Positions 34,776 through 47,196 of a stretch of 64,000 bases of DNA are shown in pieces. Position 1 is the first letter of the stretch. Each line of letters starts with the position of its first letter. A model generated the notes under the pieces. It ran no database searches and was not told the DNA's origin. It saw only the letters and a program-made list of their open reading frames with translations. The stretch is taken from assembly GCA_015680905.1 (NCBI GenBank), contig CM027377.1, forward strand, positions 12,238,501 through 12,302,500, given 5' to 3'. This stretch comes from Coptis chinensis (taxonomy: Eukaryota; Streptophyta; Magnoliopsida; Ranunculales; Ranunculaceae). The position numbers were made by a program, and so were the translations under genes.

Positions 34776-37167
34776 CTAGCAAATATGCACGTGCAAGCAC
34801 GTGGAAATTGTAGTGAACAACGTACAAGTTCGTCTGTGTTCATTATATATAGACTAAATAGTAAAAGCTACAAAAAAAGTTCAAGTACACAACGCTATTG
34901 AGATAGAGTACAGAGAAAAACTAATATCATATATATATATATATAGTAGGTAAAGTTAGAGCCACTGAAGTTCAAATTATGGGATTATCCTTAATCGGGT
35001 GGTTTTTGGTGAGACTTGACTAAAATAAAGGGGGAGAGCTTGCTTATTGTATCTTTAGGGATATTGAATAAACCCAAGATTTTCTTCTTCTTTATTTATT
35101 TTCTCTTTCTTTATTTAAACTTTAGCTCTTTCCCCAATATTGAAATTTCTCGACTTTAAACAAATTTGAATTCTAAGCTCTCTATGATGTCTGGGAGATA
35201 AAATATTCTTAAGGCAAGTTCTTTGTTGAAATATTCAGTTGTAGATAGTCACAAAATGTCACAGTTGTCAGAGCAAGAAGAGATTTGTATGAATGATTAC
35301 ATTAGAGATAGTTGAAGAAGTTCCATTAATATAAAGAGCTCATTGAAGAGCATTTGAAATGGAGAATTGCATTAACTTATGTATTTGATACAAAGAGCTC
35401 ATTGAAGAGTCGAAGTCCAAAACCATAGTAGTGTTTTTAAGTGTTTTTATCAGACATATAGATTGAAAATTAAACCAAACAAAACCAACTTATGCAACAA
35501 ATAGGAATACCGGTACATAATTGGAGTCATAACTGACTTCACAACAAACATTTAACATTTTGTATCAACTCCACGTTTTATGATCTAAGTTGGCATTGGA
35601 TACAAAAAACTGAATTGGTGTACTTGGAACAAAGCTCTCCAATCAAGATAGGAAGGTAGGTCCATTCTCAGTAGCAAGTCGAGTGTGTTCTTGACATGAT
35701 GAACAAAATGTGTGTCCTAGCTTTGGCATATGGAGCATCTCTTGCTGCAAAGAAAGAAACATGCAATCTATGAGTTTGTGTGAATGGGAAAAAAAAACAA
35801 CTGCATGGTCCCGTACTCCCGTACATGTACATCTCAATTAGCCTCTGAATTATGCATGCTCGTTCTTGCTATCCTTTGTGAACTTATAATATTCTGCCTC
35901 CGCTTCCACCAACATACAGAGCCAACAAAAATTAGCAAAAGTGCGAAAAACACTCTGAACGCGATGCCTATCTTAGCAGCAGTGGAAAGATGTGAACTAT
36001 ATGTAGGTAGTCCAGGTATGCCACAAAGACTTGCATTAGTTGTAAAGGCATATATGTCCACAATAAGTATTCTTATATGCAAATCATTTAATTTAGAGTT
36101 AACCATAGGCTTTTAAAGAGGCAATGTAGCATACTTGAAGCCAGCTGTATGAAGAAGTTTTCCTCCAAGCACAAATGGGACTCTTCCAGATAATAAGTTG
36201 TTATTGGGATTCCTGCAGCACGATAAAATAGATTAGAAAGTTTTTCTACATATTCGTGTACATAAGAAAGCAAACCTATGTTGTGTACCAACATCCTTGC
36301 TATTGTTGTATATGAATGAACTAGAAAGCATAATGAACATAAATTGGTGAACATAACATGCTCTGCATGTCTTGGGATGCATGATGTGTTTAAATAAGAA
36401 GATAGATACAGATCAAAAGAAGAAAAAGGGAAAGAATCAGGCTCACTTTAACATAGTCTGCGTGTCCTACACAATAACATGCGCATAGTGTCGGTTAACA
36501 GTCTCATACTCCACATGGGACTGCAAAAGCACCATAAAGTTTTAGAAAGTGAGATATATTTCCAAAACAATGTATTAACACCACTGAAGAAAATTAATGC
36601 TTCTACAAAACATATATGCAGTACAATAAGACGCAAAAATTGTAATTCCTCTCTACCCCTTTGCAAGATCGAGCTTTGTTGATCTCATTAGGGCGAGAGC
36701 CTTGGCTTTCCCTCTTTTACTGGCACTTGAGACAAAGCGTGTAACAAATTCAGTCATTCAAAGTCTACTATGCTACCTACGTATCAGTCATTGTGTACTA
36801 AATCAATCCATTATGCACTACACCCAAAGCTAAACTTACTTCAAAGTGCCCATTTTTTCTTCAAAGTTTATTACTAACCTTGAAGGCAATTCGTTTCTTT
36901 GATGGGGTCAAGAGGCAACCTTCAATTTCTAATAAATAGTATCTGTAAAATGGATGATGGCAATTCATTTCTTTGATGGGTGAAGAGTGCTATTCTTTTT
37001 TTTTAGGTGAAGGAGGAGGTGATGGAAGTTGAGCAGTTTTTTTTAAGCTGGAGAGAAATAATGCAAACACGCTGTAGAAAAACTATGATAGAAATTTAAG
37101 GAAACAAAAATCAACAAAATTGCGGGCGAACGGTGGCTCATCAAGCCTCTTATATAAGTAGAATAGA
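34776..37167 (-). mobile_element. non-autonomous Helitron (minus strand), 2.39 kb, carrying a captured gene fragment
   Basis: Read on the minus strand, it starts TCTATTCTACTTATATAAGA (from 37167, after A) and ends with the perfect hairpin CACGTGCTTGCACGTG, then CATATTTG and CTAG (34776), before a host T. Insertion is between A and T without duplication. These are canonical Helitron ends. Inside is the 3' part of an RLP4-like gene in the same orientation, with introns, as expected of Helitron gene capture. No Rep/helicase coding is seen. Confidence 0.75.
35643..36212 (-). pseudogene. RLP4-like receptor-like protein, C-terminal fragment (captured)
   Basis: Minus-strand pieces encode the end of a plant RLP4/malectin-LRR protein: an LRR tail (NPNNNLLSGRVPFVLGGKLL, exon 36212-36135), then FTTNASLCGIPGLP, a transmembrane helix (IGIAFRVFFALLLIFVGSVC), a juxtamembrane WWKRRQNIISSQRIA (about 36040-35850), and a last exon (35744-35643) with APYAKARTH in one frame and EHTRLATENGPTFLS in another. 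RLP4-type proteins are plasma-membrane receptors lacking a kinase. The frame change in the last exon and the absent ectodomain make this a non-functional fragment. Family assignment comes from the CGIPGLP, CWWKRRQN and ENGP...LS signatures. Confidence 0.75.
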
Positions 37168-38813
37168 TAATGAAACTCGCAATGAAGACCAAAGGAGAAG
37201 AACCAAAATCATAAGAACAATTGTGACCAAAATCAAACAGCTTGACAGATTAAGTTAAGGTAATTAAGAACTCAGCTTAATTATGGATACCAACTATGTG
37301 GGGATGATTGTTTAATCCTACCCTTTCTTGGCATTCACTAATTGCATGCTAAAAAAGTCATTACTTAAACTCAGGCTACCAAACTTCATATATGTATATA
37401 ACTCTTATTATAAACTTTAACCACAATGTGTTATTTGCAAGGATTCTAACTTGATGCCTTAATGAAAGAAATCTAGTGGAACCATACCCGAGAAGATGCC
37501 TTGAAGAAGTAAAACAAAACTCAACAATACAGAGAACATTTCAATTTATCAATATACGAATATTGCAACACTAATGACTTAATAGTAATACATTATGTTT
37601 GATATAACGTAAGCTATGGATTCTAAAAGTGTTTTTGAATTTTCTACGAAAGCACATATTTTTTGGCAACGATATCCTGCGAAAAACTTTCCCCTAGACT
37701 CAAAATTGTGCCATGAACCAATGAGAGATGGGAAACCCCTATCCACCCTAAAGAAATTTTTTTTACTATCAAACATTCCATAAGGAAGACGGAACACATG
37801 ATTTTCTCATGCCATATGTAGATTTAAGTCTTCAAGCCAAAGATAATAAAAATGTGAGTCCATACTTCCTACCAATATCACAAATTTATTAATTCAACTC
37901 TAATTCATACCTTGGGGCAATGGAGCATGCTCTTCCTCAAGTGCCAAAGACCCAAAACCAATATTTTGGTTATTGATTTTCTGCACCAAACTGAACCAAA
38001 TGCCATTACAAAAAAACCACTAAATCCAAAAATAATAAATTCAATCAAAAACCCAATTTACCACTAATAAAAAATACCAATTGTTCTAGATTGAGAGAGA
38101 GAGGAGTAGTAACTCTCGTAAATACATAAGAGAGAGAAAAGAAAAACAATTGACATGGACTTCAAATTTACCTTGTGGATCTGAAGCTTTATTTGTTAAA
38201 GCTTCCAACTTATACTGAGAAGCAGTGAATTTTTCCCTCGTTAGATTTCGATGAAGAAGAAACACATAGATTTTTTTGAGAGGGAGAGACCGAGAGAGTG
38301 AGTAAAAATCGAGAAGCATATAGAATTTTTTTTTGTTAGATACAAAATGACAATTTTGTCCCTGTGACGTACGTGCAAATTACTGTTCATCGACCTCCAT
38401 ATTTTTCTAATTAATTAATAACACTTTATTAATTAATAATAATTCTATCGCCCACATTCTAGTAGTATTTCCAAATTTAATATATAGTGTGTGTAAATGA
38501 ATCCAAGCAAAATCATGGACTTAAAAGTTGAATTAAAGGCTGAATTTTTGTAGATATGATCTCCCCACCATAGAGAACATGCTCACAAAAATTCAGCTCA
38601 TTCAAAGGAAGTCTAACCTTAGATTATGCTCACACAAAACTTTTAGACTGTTAGGTGAAAAGTTCAAAAATGAATACTAATTTTTATATAGTTAGACGCA
38701 TCTAAATATTATAATTTTTTGTGAGAATGATCTTCATGGTGGGGAGATCATCTCCACAAAAAACCAGGCCTTAATTCTTTTGTATGTCGAAAATGTGGCT
38801 ATAATGTGTGCAT
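37168..38813. other. AT-rich sequence, no supported gene
   Basis: Frames at 37579-37797 (-) and 38086-38319 (-) show no family content. The latter begins in a CT-rich stretch that looks like a plant leader, so a minus-strand transcript could start near 38330, but nothing downstream supports a protein. A long AT inverted repeat (TTAATTAATAA...TTATTAATTAA, 38410-38440) lies at the right. Confidence 0.4.
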
Positions 38814-39340
38814 AATGGAATCAACCTAAGTCTGTCCAATTTAAACTTAATTAGAATGAAAATGATATGTATATTAATTAGATATTTAGATTGCCAATAA
38901 TGGAATCAACCTAAGTCTGTCCAATTTAAACTTAATTAGAATGAAAATGATATGTATATTAATTAGATTGCCAATAATGGAATCAACCTAAATCTGTCCA
39001 ATTTAAACTTAATTAGAATGAAAATGATATGTATATTAATTAGATTGCCAATAATAGAATCAACCTAAGTCTGTCCAATTTAAACTTAATTAGAATGAAA
39101 ATAATATGTATATTAATTAGATTGCCAATAATGGAATCAACCTAAATGTGTCCAATTTAAACTTAATTAGAATGAAAATGATATGTATATTAATTAGATT
39201 GCCAATAATAGAATCAACCTAAATCTGTCCAATTTAAACTTAATTAGAATGAAAATAATATGTATATTAATTAGATTGCCAATAATGAAATCAACCTAAA
39301 TTTGTCCAATTTAAACTTAATTAGAGTGAAAATGATATGA
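38814..39340 (+). repeat. tandem array, about seven copies of 77 bp
   Basis: Units beginning AATGGAATCAACCTAA and containing TGTCCAATTTAAAC, TTAATTAGAATGAAAAT and GTATATTAATTAGATTG start at 38814, 38898, 38976, 39053, 39130, 39207 and 39284. The spacing is 77-78 bp except for the first (84 bp, carrying an extra GATATTTA). Copies differ by one or a few bases, so the expansion is recent. Confidence 0.92.
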
Positions 39341-41080
39341 TGTTGGTAATGATGGAGGGTAAATTCCATCTAATCTTGTAATTTCTTTGGAGTAATAGAA
39401 TATGCTTTTACTATAGTAAATCTTATACCAGCACAATGCTTCTGCCACTCTGCAAACACAACTACACAAGTAAAGTACCTGTAAACACATAGATAGATCT
39501 ATTTCTCCTTTTCATTTGCCTGATCCAAGAAATGTGTTATTTATTTGAAGTTATTATGTGTAAGAAATGGAAAAGTTGTAACATAAAGCTGCTTTCTAAA
39601 CGAAATAAAAATGAAACTAAATTAATTAAATTAAATTAAAAATAAAGTAGGGATGGAAATTAAAATATCACTCCTCGTTGATTTCGGTAAGTCACTGGAA
39701 GCCAATAGCCCAATATACTAGGAGTAGGAGGAGCTTTATTTGAAATCAGAACCCAGCCCTGTTATTTTTTTCTGTTTGAAACCAGCCCAGCCCATCCCAA
39801 CTTATGTATTGGACTATTGGGGCTAATGGACCCCAGGTGGTGAATGCCCTGGGATTGTTGCCAGTGTGAACTCATGTTTTTGTTTCTATCATCCGGAAAA
39901 TGCTCCCAAGAATCAAGCACATTTAAACTTAAAAGGGTACAATGAAGACAGAATATTGCATGTACGATAGTTCTGGACGTCTGGGAATCTGAGGTTAAAG
40001 GAAAAATAGGAATGAATTTACGCATACTAGAAATGGAAGCTAAGAATAAAGTTACAGGATAAAAATCGTATGATTACTGTAAGAACAATACAATGTTGCA
40101 GTGTGCTTCAGAGAAATTGTAATTATTTAGGAGATATTGGATGCTTAAGAAAAGTTATGTGGAAATAGAGGGGCATAATACGTTTTGCATATGCATATCC
40201 TACCAACTAGACAGAAGCATTCAACTGTACTGCAATGATAGGTGAGTTTCAATTAGATCGCCGTAGTTCATCAGATGCAAACCGGCCATGATCTGAATCT
40301 ACTACACTTTGATATAATGTGCATTGTACGTCATCGTCAACAAGACAACATTCTATGTTTGTGGTAAGTACACAAAGGCTTTAAAATAAGAAAAAACAAC
40401 ATCCAAAACATGGATGCAGTGGTTGCGTGTACAGTTCATAACCAGGAAGTCGATCAAGGAATCAAGTCCTGTGATGGATAGATTTATAAATGGTGTTAGA
40501 AATCAACTACACGTCTAAATGGATTTTTCTTGCCAATGGAACACCAAAAATATATAGGAGGACTAATAATAATTAATAAGCCACACTATTGCGCAACAAT
40601 GATGATCCAGAGAAATGTAATATTCTATTCAAAATAATCAACAATGATAATAATAAGCCACACTTTGCATTACTACTACATATGAAATTGTAGTAGTAAT
40701 GCATACTGCTTAATTGGTGAAAATTGCAAAGTAAGACTAAGAGTTCCCTATTCGTTTCCTAGAACTTATACTAAAGGGTTATGAATTTATAAGCTGGCGC
40801 GCCAAGTTTAGAATCAGCGACGTTATGACAGTACGTCTCAAGAACATAGGAAAGAGATTGAGAAGAGACATGAAATACTTAGACATGATGAATAAATTTC
40901 AATTGAAAGCATGGAGGGTAGAAGTTAAGAATAAACAATAAAGGGCAAAAGATAAAAAGAAAAAGAAGAGTGAAACGCAATACTAATTGCTATAAAGACG
41001 TACTGTACTGCGTTGCTGTATCACAAAGATTTTTCGAAAATTCCTCGAGGCATTTATAGAGCTTGAAAAGATTGTGAAAA
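39341..41080. other. intergenic sequence, no supported gene
   Basis: AT-rich with short unsupported frames (39762-40025 minus). CATTACTACTACATATG and an inverted relative near 40670-40700 form a small palindrome. The last 100 bases are the presumed leader of the truncated NLR gene. Confidence 0.4.
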
Positions 41081-41181
41081 ATGGTTGAGGGTGTTGTCTC
41101 ATTTTTCTCAAACAAATTAAGCTTGCTCATTGAACAAGTTGTCTCACTTAGGGAGTTAGGGACGAACTGGAATGGATCAGG
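41081..41181 (+). pseudogene. probable NLR N-terminal coiled-coil fragment, cut by a LINE
   Basis: The frame starting at 41081 reads MVEGVVSFFSNKLSLLIEQV and continues to the LINE insertion point. The opening resembles the Rx-type coiled-coil start of CNL resistance proteins (family pattern: MAEAVVSF...L..LL..E). After 33 codons the LINE begins. Joining across the insertion would give a stop about a dozen codons later, so the gene was probably already damaged or the resemblance is limited. LRR and winged-helix fragments of the same family lie downstream at 44.5-47.2 kb, which supports the reading. Confidence 0.45.
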
Positions 41182-43322
41182 AATTAAGTGGGCAGAAGTG
41201 TGTCTAACATAGCTGATCTTATGGAGAGATATCAAGTTTCGTCGGGTCAGATTATGAACAAGAATAAGAGTAGGATGTTTGTTGGGGGTATGAATATGGA
41301 AAGAAGACATCACTTGCAACAACTCTTGAATATTCAAGTGGGAGCTCTACCCGAGAAATATCTGGGGGTGCCGTTGATCAAAGGTAAGGTTACTAGAGTT
41401 GTGTTAGCTCCCTTGATAGACAAGATAAAAAAGAGGATTACAGGTTGGAGAGGAAAATTACTATCCTTTCAAGGGAGGAGTGTTCTCATAAAGTCGGTCC
41501 TGTCTAGTATTCCGGTGTACAACATGGGAGTCTACAAGTGGCCTGTAAGCATCATAAAAGAAGTCAAGAACTGTTAAAGAATTTTTCTCCGGACGGGCAA
41601 TCCAAATTAAAAAAAGACTAGTGACAACCTCGTGGGAAAAAGTTTGCAAACCTCGAAAAGAGGGTGGTCTCGGTATCGAAGATTGAAGGAGTTAAATCGG
41701 CTTTGTTAATGAAATTAAAACTTGGCATATAAGGTTTAATGATGATGATTATGCTGTTTTCATGAGAAAGAGAAGTTCTTTACTAGAGAGACGGAGAGTT
41801 GATAAACTATTATGCAAAGTCTACTATATGGCCAGAATTAAGTGGGCTTTGCCTCAAGTTTCTTCTAGGGCTCGGTGGATTTTGGGCTCGGTGAGAAGGT
41901 AAATCTATGGAGAGATATTTGGATTGGGGAGCAATCAATTCAACAAAGGCTACAATTACAACCGAGGGTTCTCAAGGGATGTAAAGCTAATGTTAGCGAT
42001 TATCTCCGATGGTGCATGGTCTATCCCTCGAGCTCTTCAAGTCATTCTTATGATTGCGGGTTTAACTTAAATTAGTTGCCTATTATCAATGGGGCAGACC
42101 ATGCGATTTGGAAGCCTGACCAACAAGGTCAATTTTCGGTTCAATCTGCATTTGAGACAATTAGAAGGAGAGCACCAGGCTCTTGGTGGTGCAAACATTT
42201 GTGGCACAATTGGTTGCAACCAAAGATCTCGGGTACTGCTTGGAAGCTATTGAGGAACTGTGCTGCCACTGATGAGTCTCTCCAAAAAAGAGGTGTTAAA
42301 CTAGTTTCTAGATGCTACATGGGATGTAATGCGGCTGATACACTCCAACATATTTTGTGGGATTGTACAGAGGCAAAGAAGTTATGGGAATGGGCTGGAT
42401 TTCAGTTTGGATGTAACGACAATTTTACAAATTTTTCGGAGGCACTTAGGCTACATAGAAGAAGCGGTTCTCTCGTTAAGCAGTTGTGGGTGTCGACGGT
42501 ATTAGCAGGCATGGTCATCAACTGGAGAAGTAGAAATCGATGCATCTTTGAAGGGGAACAACTGAGTCTATGTCAAAGAAAAGCACAATTGAGGACTAAT
42601 ATCCAATTCTCTTTACCGCCTTTGCTACAGTCGATGAAAAGAGGGGGTAGTGAGCCTCGTATCTTGAAGAATTGGGGTTTGCAAAACAAGCTAAGGAGGG
42701 CACCTAGGATTAAGGATTGCAAATGGTACCCACTTGAGGGTGATATCATAAAAGTTAATGTCGATGGGGCTTCTTGTGGTAATCCCCGCCCCTTCGGGCT
42801 ATGGTGTGTGCTTTAGAAATTATGAATGTGTGTTCCTAGCGTGTCTTTGCGGAAATATTGGTCATCGATCTAATTTCATAGCTGAATGTTTAGCAATTCT
42901 AGAGGCGTGGAGTATGCTATTAAGAGAAATTAGAGGAAGGTATGGGTGGAGTCGACTAGACATCTGCGGTTAATGCTTTTGGAACTTCAAGTGTACCTTG
43001 GTGTATGAAGCGAGATGGCGAGATGCATAAATCTTTTAGATTACGCAAATTGACTCCGGTTTGGAGAGAAGCCAATTTCACACAGATCAATTGGCAAAGT
43101 ACTTTCGTTAGTTTGCAAGACAATGATCAAGTTGTTTTTATTGTAAAACCCCCATGGATAACCAAATGAGAGGTTCCAGAGCATGTTTATTATAGGTTTT
43201 GTTAAGTTCTTATAGTGCTATTGTGTGAGTAGACTGTAAGTAACTCCTCATGTACTCTCCTCCTCCCCCCCTCCCCCCAACCACCTTTATCAATACAAAT
43301 TTTTGATTACTGAAAAAAAAAA
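41182..43322 (+). mobile_element. 5'-truncated LINE (L1-type) retrotransposon
   Basis: An 11-bp target duplication AATGGATCAGG flanks the element (41171-41181 and 43323-43333). The element ends in TTTTTGATTACTG and an A12 tail (43313-43324, overlapping the duplication). It contains only the 3' part of ORF2 and is therefore 5'-truncated, as is usual for target-primed reverse transcription. Confidence 0.88.
41188..43170 (+). pseudogene. LINE ORF2 remnant: end of reverse transcriptase, zf-RVT and RNase H
   Basis: The RT thumb/connection region (QVSSGQIMNKNKSRMFVGG, EKYLGVPLIKGKV, RITGWRGKLLSFQGRSVLIK) occupies 41188-41577. After frameshifts come GEKVNLWRDIW (41875-42075), the zinc-binding zf-RVT region (SVQSAFETIR, HLWHNWLQPKISGTAWKLL, CNAADTLQHILWDC, 42076-42500) and an RNase H start (IKVNVDGASCGNP) that continues in another frame as FIAECLAILEAW (42758-42973). 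Multiple stops and shifts show that it is dead. In plant L1 elements ORF2 supplies endonuclease, RT and RNase H; the endonuclease and RT catalytic core are missing here because of truncation. Confidence 0.88.
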
Positions 43323-43333
43323 AATGGATCAGG

Positions 43334-44489
43334 TACTACTGAAAACTTGGCGTTTCAAAATTTGTTTAGGAAATGAGAAATGGTCGATTTCAAATATCTT
43401 ATCGGAGATTGGATGACTTTATCATGCATATTATTCTTCAGTTGACAATATTATTTAAATGATCAATTATAGTCCTCTTTTTAAGTTAAATTAAAATTTA
43501 CCTTGTAGGAGGAACATGATATTGATTTTTTTAACTGGCAACCACTTTTCCATATTATTAAATCTTTCCTATGATTATATTGCAGGTGGCTGAAAATTAT
43601 GATGAGGACTGTAGCATGTGTAAATGACCATTTATAGTTGTAACATTGAATTGAAGTCCCAATGGTACCAGAAATGCTACAGTTATCTATTTTGCAGTTA
43701 TCTGTTCTACTTGCAGCTGGAAAATAAACTATTGCCAATTCTATGGTGAACTCCTTCCTCCTCGGGTTAAGCTTCGGAAAGTTGAATATAAGTGGACCAA
43801 GAAAGTCGGTCCAGCTCGAGACCATAGCTTCTCCCTGCGGAGTATGAACATAACTATCTCTTATACTTTCAAATGTTATGTTCGAAGTTTTGATGGTTGA
43901 CGTAGTAATCCAAGTTTTATATGATAGATACTAAAAGTAGATTGGCATTCATATATTTCACATTGTAGTAATGAAAGATTCATGCAAACAATTTGGTGGT
44001 CATGAAGTAGGCACATCTTAGATATTAAGTACTGTAGTTTTAGTCACCAACTTTCTATAGTTTTCTTCTCATCTTCTTTCTATATTATTTTAGGTGTTTT
44101 TTATATCTGTTTTATGACAGGATTTGGTATTGGAATTTAGGTCCAATCAAGTTAGCATTTAATCTCTAAATTGTCTCAATTTGTTACATTCGTTTCTAGA
44201 AAGTTTGTTGAATGATCTTTTTTCTTTTGCGTAATGTCTCCCGTACTTGAGATAAATTAGATCGGCATAGCCATTGGATTACACTGTTGATTTTCTGTCA
44301 ATGTTTAACAAAAGTTTTCAAATGCATGTGTTTTTTTTTTAAAGTCTGACGAATTAGAGGTAATTTTCTTTTTATCGAGTTGAGAATTCTCACTTAAATT
44401 CCAGATACAATGGAGTGGTTGTATATTAAACCCATATGCTATTTTAAACGGGTATTTTGTTTTGCTATTAAAATTTCAAATATAATTGA
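43334..44489. other. sequence between the LINE and the NLR LRR fragment
   Basis: AT-rich, with no recognisable domain in any frame (43481-43825 minus is unsupported). It may be an intron or decayed coding sequence of the old NLR gene. Confidence 0.4.
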
Positions 44490-46051
44490 TTTGCTTCCCA
44501 GCATGCCACGAGGAACAAATGTTAGAGAAGCAACAAGAAGGTTCGCAATCTTGCTTAGCTTGGAGCATATGGATGGCAACATTGTGAGTTTGTACTTCTT
44601 TTTATAGGATGCTTTTACTATCTATAATTTCTCTTAATAATAGATGCTAATTATTAGAATGTGATTTTTGGTCCAATATTCTGTTTCTGAAACTTATTCT
44701 GAATTTCAAAGACATGTTTGAAAGGATTCATTTTACAAATGCATCACCCATGTATTCAGTTGGAATTGAAATGCTGACATGACCAGTTTATTCCAACAGG
44801 TACTTGTTAGAAGGCAGAGCGCGCACGCGCCTTCCATTCCAGTATTGCAGCTTGTACCGTTTGTTTCCTATTTGTTGTTTTAGGATTTCTATTAACATAG
44901 ATAGAAACAATGTGTACGTATCAGGAATTTGTAATCTCTTTATAAACAATTGTATAAACAGTAGAAATTAATCAAGTAAAATATTCTCTCAAATCAATCT
45001 CTCTAGTTTATTAGTACTTCTTGTAGTTTATCAGTACTTCTTGAGGGATGCTGAAAAAAAGCGCAAAGAGTTTCCTATGGTGGAGATTTGGGTGATCCAA
45101 ATCAATAACTCTTCTTACCATTACCGTTTGAACTGTTCTTCTATTCCAAATCTCCGGTCTTTGTTAATATTTTCTGAAGACATCTCATACAAGTGGGAGT
45201 GCAATTTTATGAAATGCATTAAAATGTTAATGGTGTGGATTTGGAAGCTGTAGAACTACCGGGAGGCTTATCTTAAGGAATCCGAAAACTCATTCTTTTG
45301 CACTACTTGGGGTTACGTCAAACTAACTTAAAAATTCTTCCAAGTCTAGATCTAAGAATCACTCGCATCAAAAGCTTACCGAGAGGACTATGGAAAATGA
45401 AAAACCTAAGACACCTCTATTTGGATCGCGTTGATCGTCGTCTCAAGTTTCTAGTTGTAACATGTCTCGACATAAAAGATTTTGGATGAGATCTCCTTAC
45501 GCTAGAGGTTGGTGTTTCCATCTGGATGTGCAAGGGTGGGGGTTATCAAATGTTTTCACAACATCTGAATGTCTTCGGTCGTTGACGCTATTTGGGAGTG
45601 TAGCAATAGAAACATATAGTTGGAAAAGTTGTTTTCTGTCGAGCCTCACTGAGTTGACACTAGAAGTCTCCAGATCTGAAGAAGACCCGTCAGACGTGTT
45701 GGGAAATCTACCAAAGCTGAAGATACACTTTTTAGGAGTGAATTAATATGCTTACAAATGGAAGGGAAATGGTTTTTTCATCTGAGCGATGGTGCAATGG
45801 CTAGGCTTAGGCATTTGCGTATGTCTTTGAGTGATGAACTAAGTAAGCTTCCAGATGGACTTAGAAGCATTACCAATCTTCAAATTGTTGAGATTGCTGA
45901 CCAGACAGGGAGATTCAAGCAGAGAGTAAAAGAAAATGGAGAAGATTGGGACAAGATTGAACACGTTCCTTTCATAGTAGTCCTAGACTCCTTTTCACTT
46001 CCAGACTTTTTGATAGATGGTGCTGCAAGTATTTCTTTAAGGCAGCTGTAA
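44490..46051 (+). pseudogene. NLR leucine-rich-repeat region (CNL, RPM1/RPP13-like), decayed
   Basis: Fragments in several frames follow the order of a CNL C-terminus: REATRRFAI (about 44520), YHYRLNCSSIPNLRSLL (45115-45165), then VDLEAVELPGG, LLHYLGLRQTNLKILPSLDL (45298-45350), TRIKSLPRGLWKMKNLRHLY (45360-45420), LSSLTELTLEVSRSEEDPSDV (45640-45700), LGNLPKL, and SDGAMARLRHLRM...LSKLPDGLRSITNLQ (45785-45900), with a final stop at 46051. Stops and frame changes separate the pieces, so the gene cannot encode a working immune receptor. The stretch TRIKSLPRGLWKMKNLRHLYL is typical of plasma-membrane-associated CNLs. It is probably the remnant of the same locus as the coiled-coil fragment at 41081. 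Confidence 0.78.
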
Positions 46052-46962
46052 TTGGTATGTTTAGCGTTCAATATTACTTCCCTGTGTTTGTTGCATCACT
46101 TGCATGTGTTCTGTATTTCTTGCATGTGTGCTATGTTTGTTAAGGTTCATTCCCCCACTGGATGCTATGGTAGTTATATATATAACTTGTTTTTCCCCCT
46201 CTCGCAGTCTCAGCCTCTCAGGTATCATTTTTTATATTTACAAAAAATCAATCTTTTTTCTTCTGACATATTCTTAATTCTTATTATTATCAATACACTT
46301 ACAATGCTCCATGTATGTACTGTATGCAGGAGATCTATTACATATTCTTCATTTCTATCATTTGCAGAATATGAAGATTGAAGACTACTGATCGTTGCTT
46401 GGAGTTGCTAACTATGCTGTGAAAGATTGCCAATGAAAGTGGAGGGTCATTTCTTTAATGGAAAATAGAACAGGAAAAATTGTTTCTTCCCTTCATTTGC
46501 TTCTTTGTTGTGAGTTGTGATTTGTTGGATGTTATTTTCTAGTTTGTATTAGCTAATCTGGTGTTATTACTCCATCGTGTGTGTAGTTAAACTTCTTATT
46601 TGTCTAATGATGAAATTCTACAACTTTATATGCATACCCTGTTTGATGCACATTATTAACTAATGAACGTATATTATGAAAACAAACTTGACACAAGATC
46701 CATCAAGTGTGTTTGGAATAATTAGATGTACAGTAGCTATTATCAGTTGCTGTTGATGATACTCTTTTGAAGTTGTTTAGGTAATAATAATATATTTAAA
46801 TTTTGAAGTGTTTAGATGGTGTAAAGAGCATTTGGTTCATCATGCGTTTACTTGGGCCAAAGAACTCTAACACACATCACGCTTGGGAGTTGGGCCAAAG
46901 TATTTGTTAGTGGCGAATTGGCAGGTAAGTAAGATTCAAATCCATGTCGATAAATTTTAGCT
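46052..46962. other. sequence between two NLR fragments
   Basis: No domain content; T-rich with several short frames. It probably contains the 3' flank of the LRR fragment. Confidence 0.4.
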
Positions 46963-47196
46963 TTGAGTTACACTGATTTACCCTCCCATTTGAAGTCTTG
47001 TTTTCTCTATCTTGGTCTTTTTCCAGAAGATTACGAGATCAATGTTCACAAACTCATTTCGCTCTGGATTGCGGAAGGTTTTGTGCAATCAAGGAGAGAT
47101 GAAAAGATCCAAGATGTCGCAGAGGATTACTTGGAGGACTACATTCAGAGAAGTATGCTCCAACTAGCTTTAAAGTTGTTTGGATGTTATTTCTAG
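46963..47196 (+). pseudogene. NLR ARC2/winged-helix fragment
   Basis: The frame reads SYTDLPSHLKSCFLYLGLFP, then EDYEINVHKLISLWIAEGFV and EDYLEDYIQRSML, the highly conserved end of the NB-ARC domain of CNL proteins (family pattern: LSY.DLP..LK.CFLYL..FPED..I....LI.LWIAEGFV). No P-loop, kinase-2, RNBS or MHD motif accompanies it and the frame stops at 47196. It lies downstream of an LRR block, the reverse of the protein order, so it must come from a second, truncated gene copy. Confidence 0.82.
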
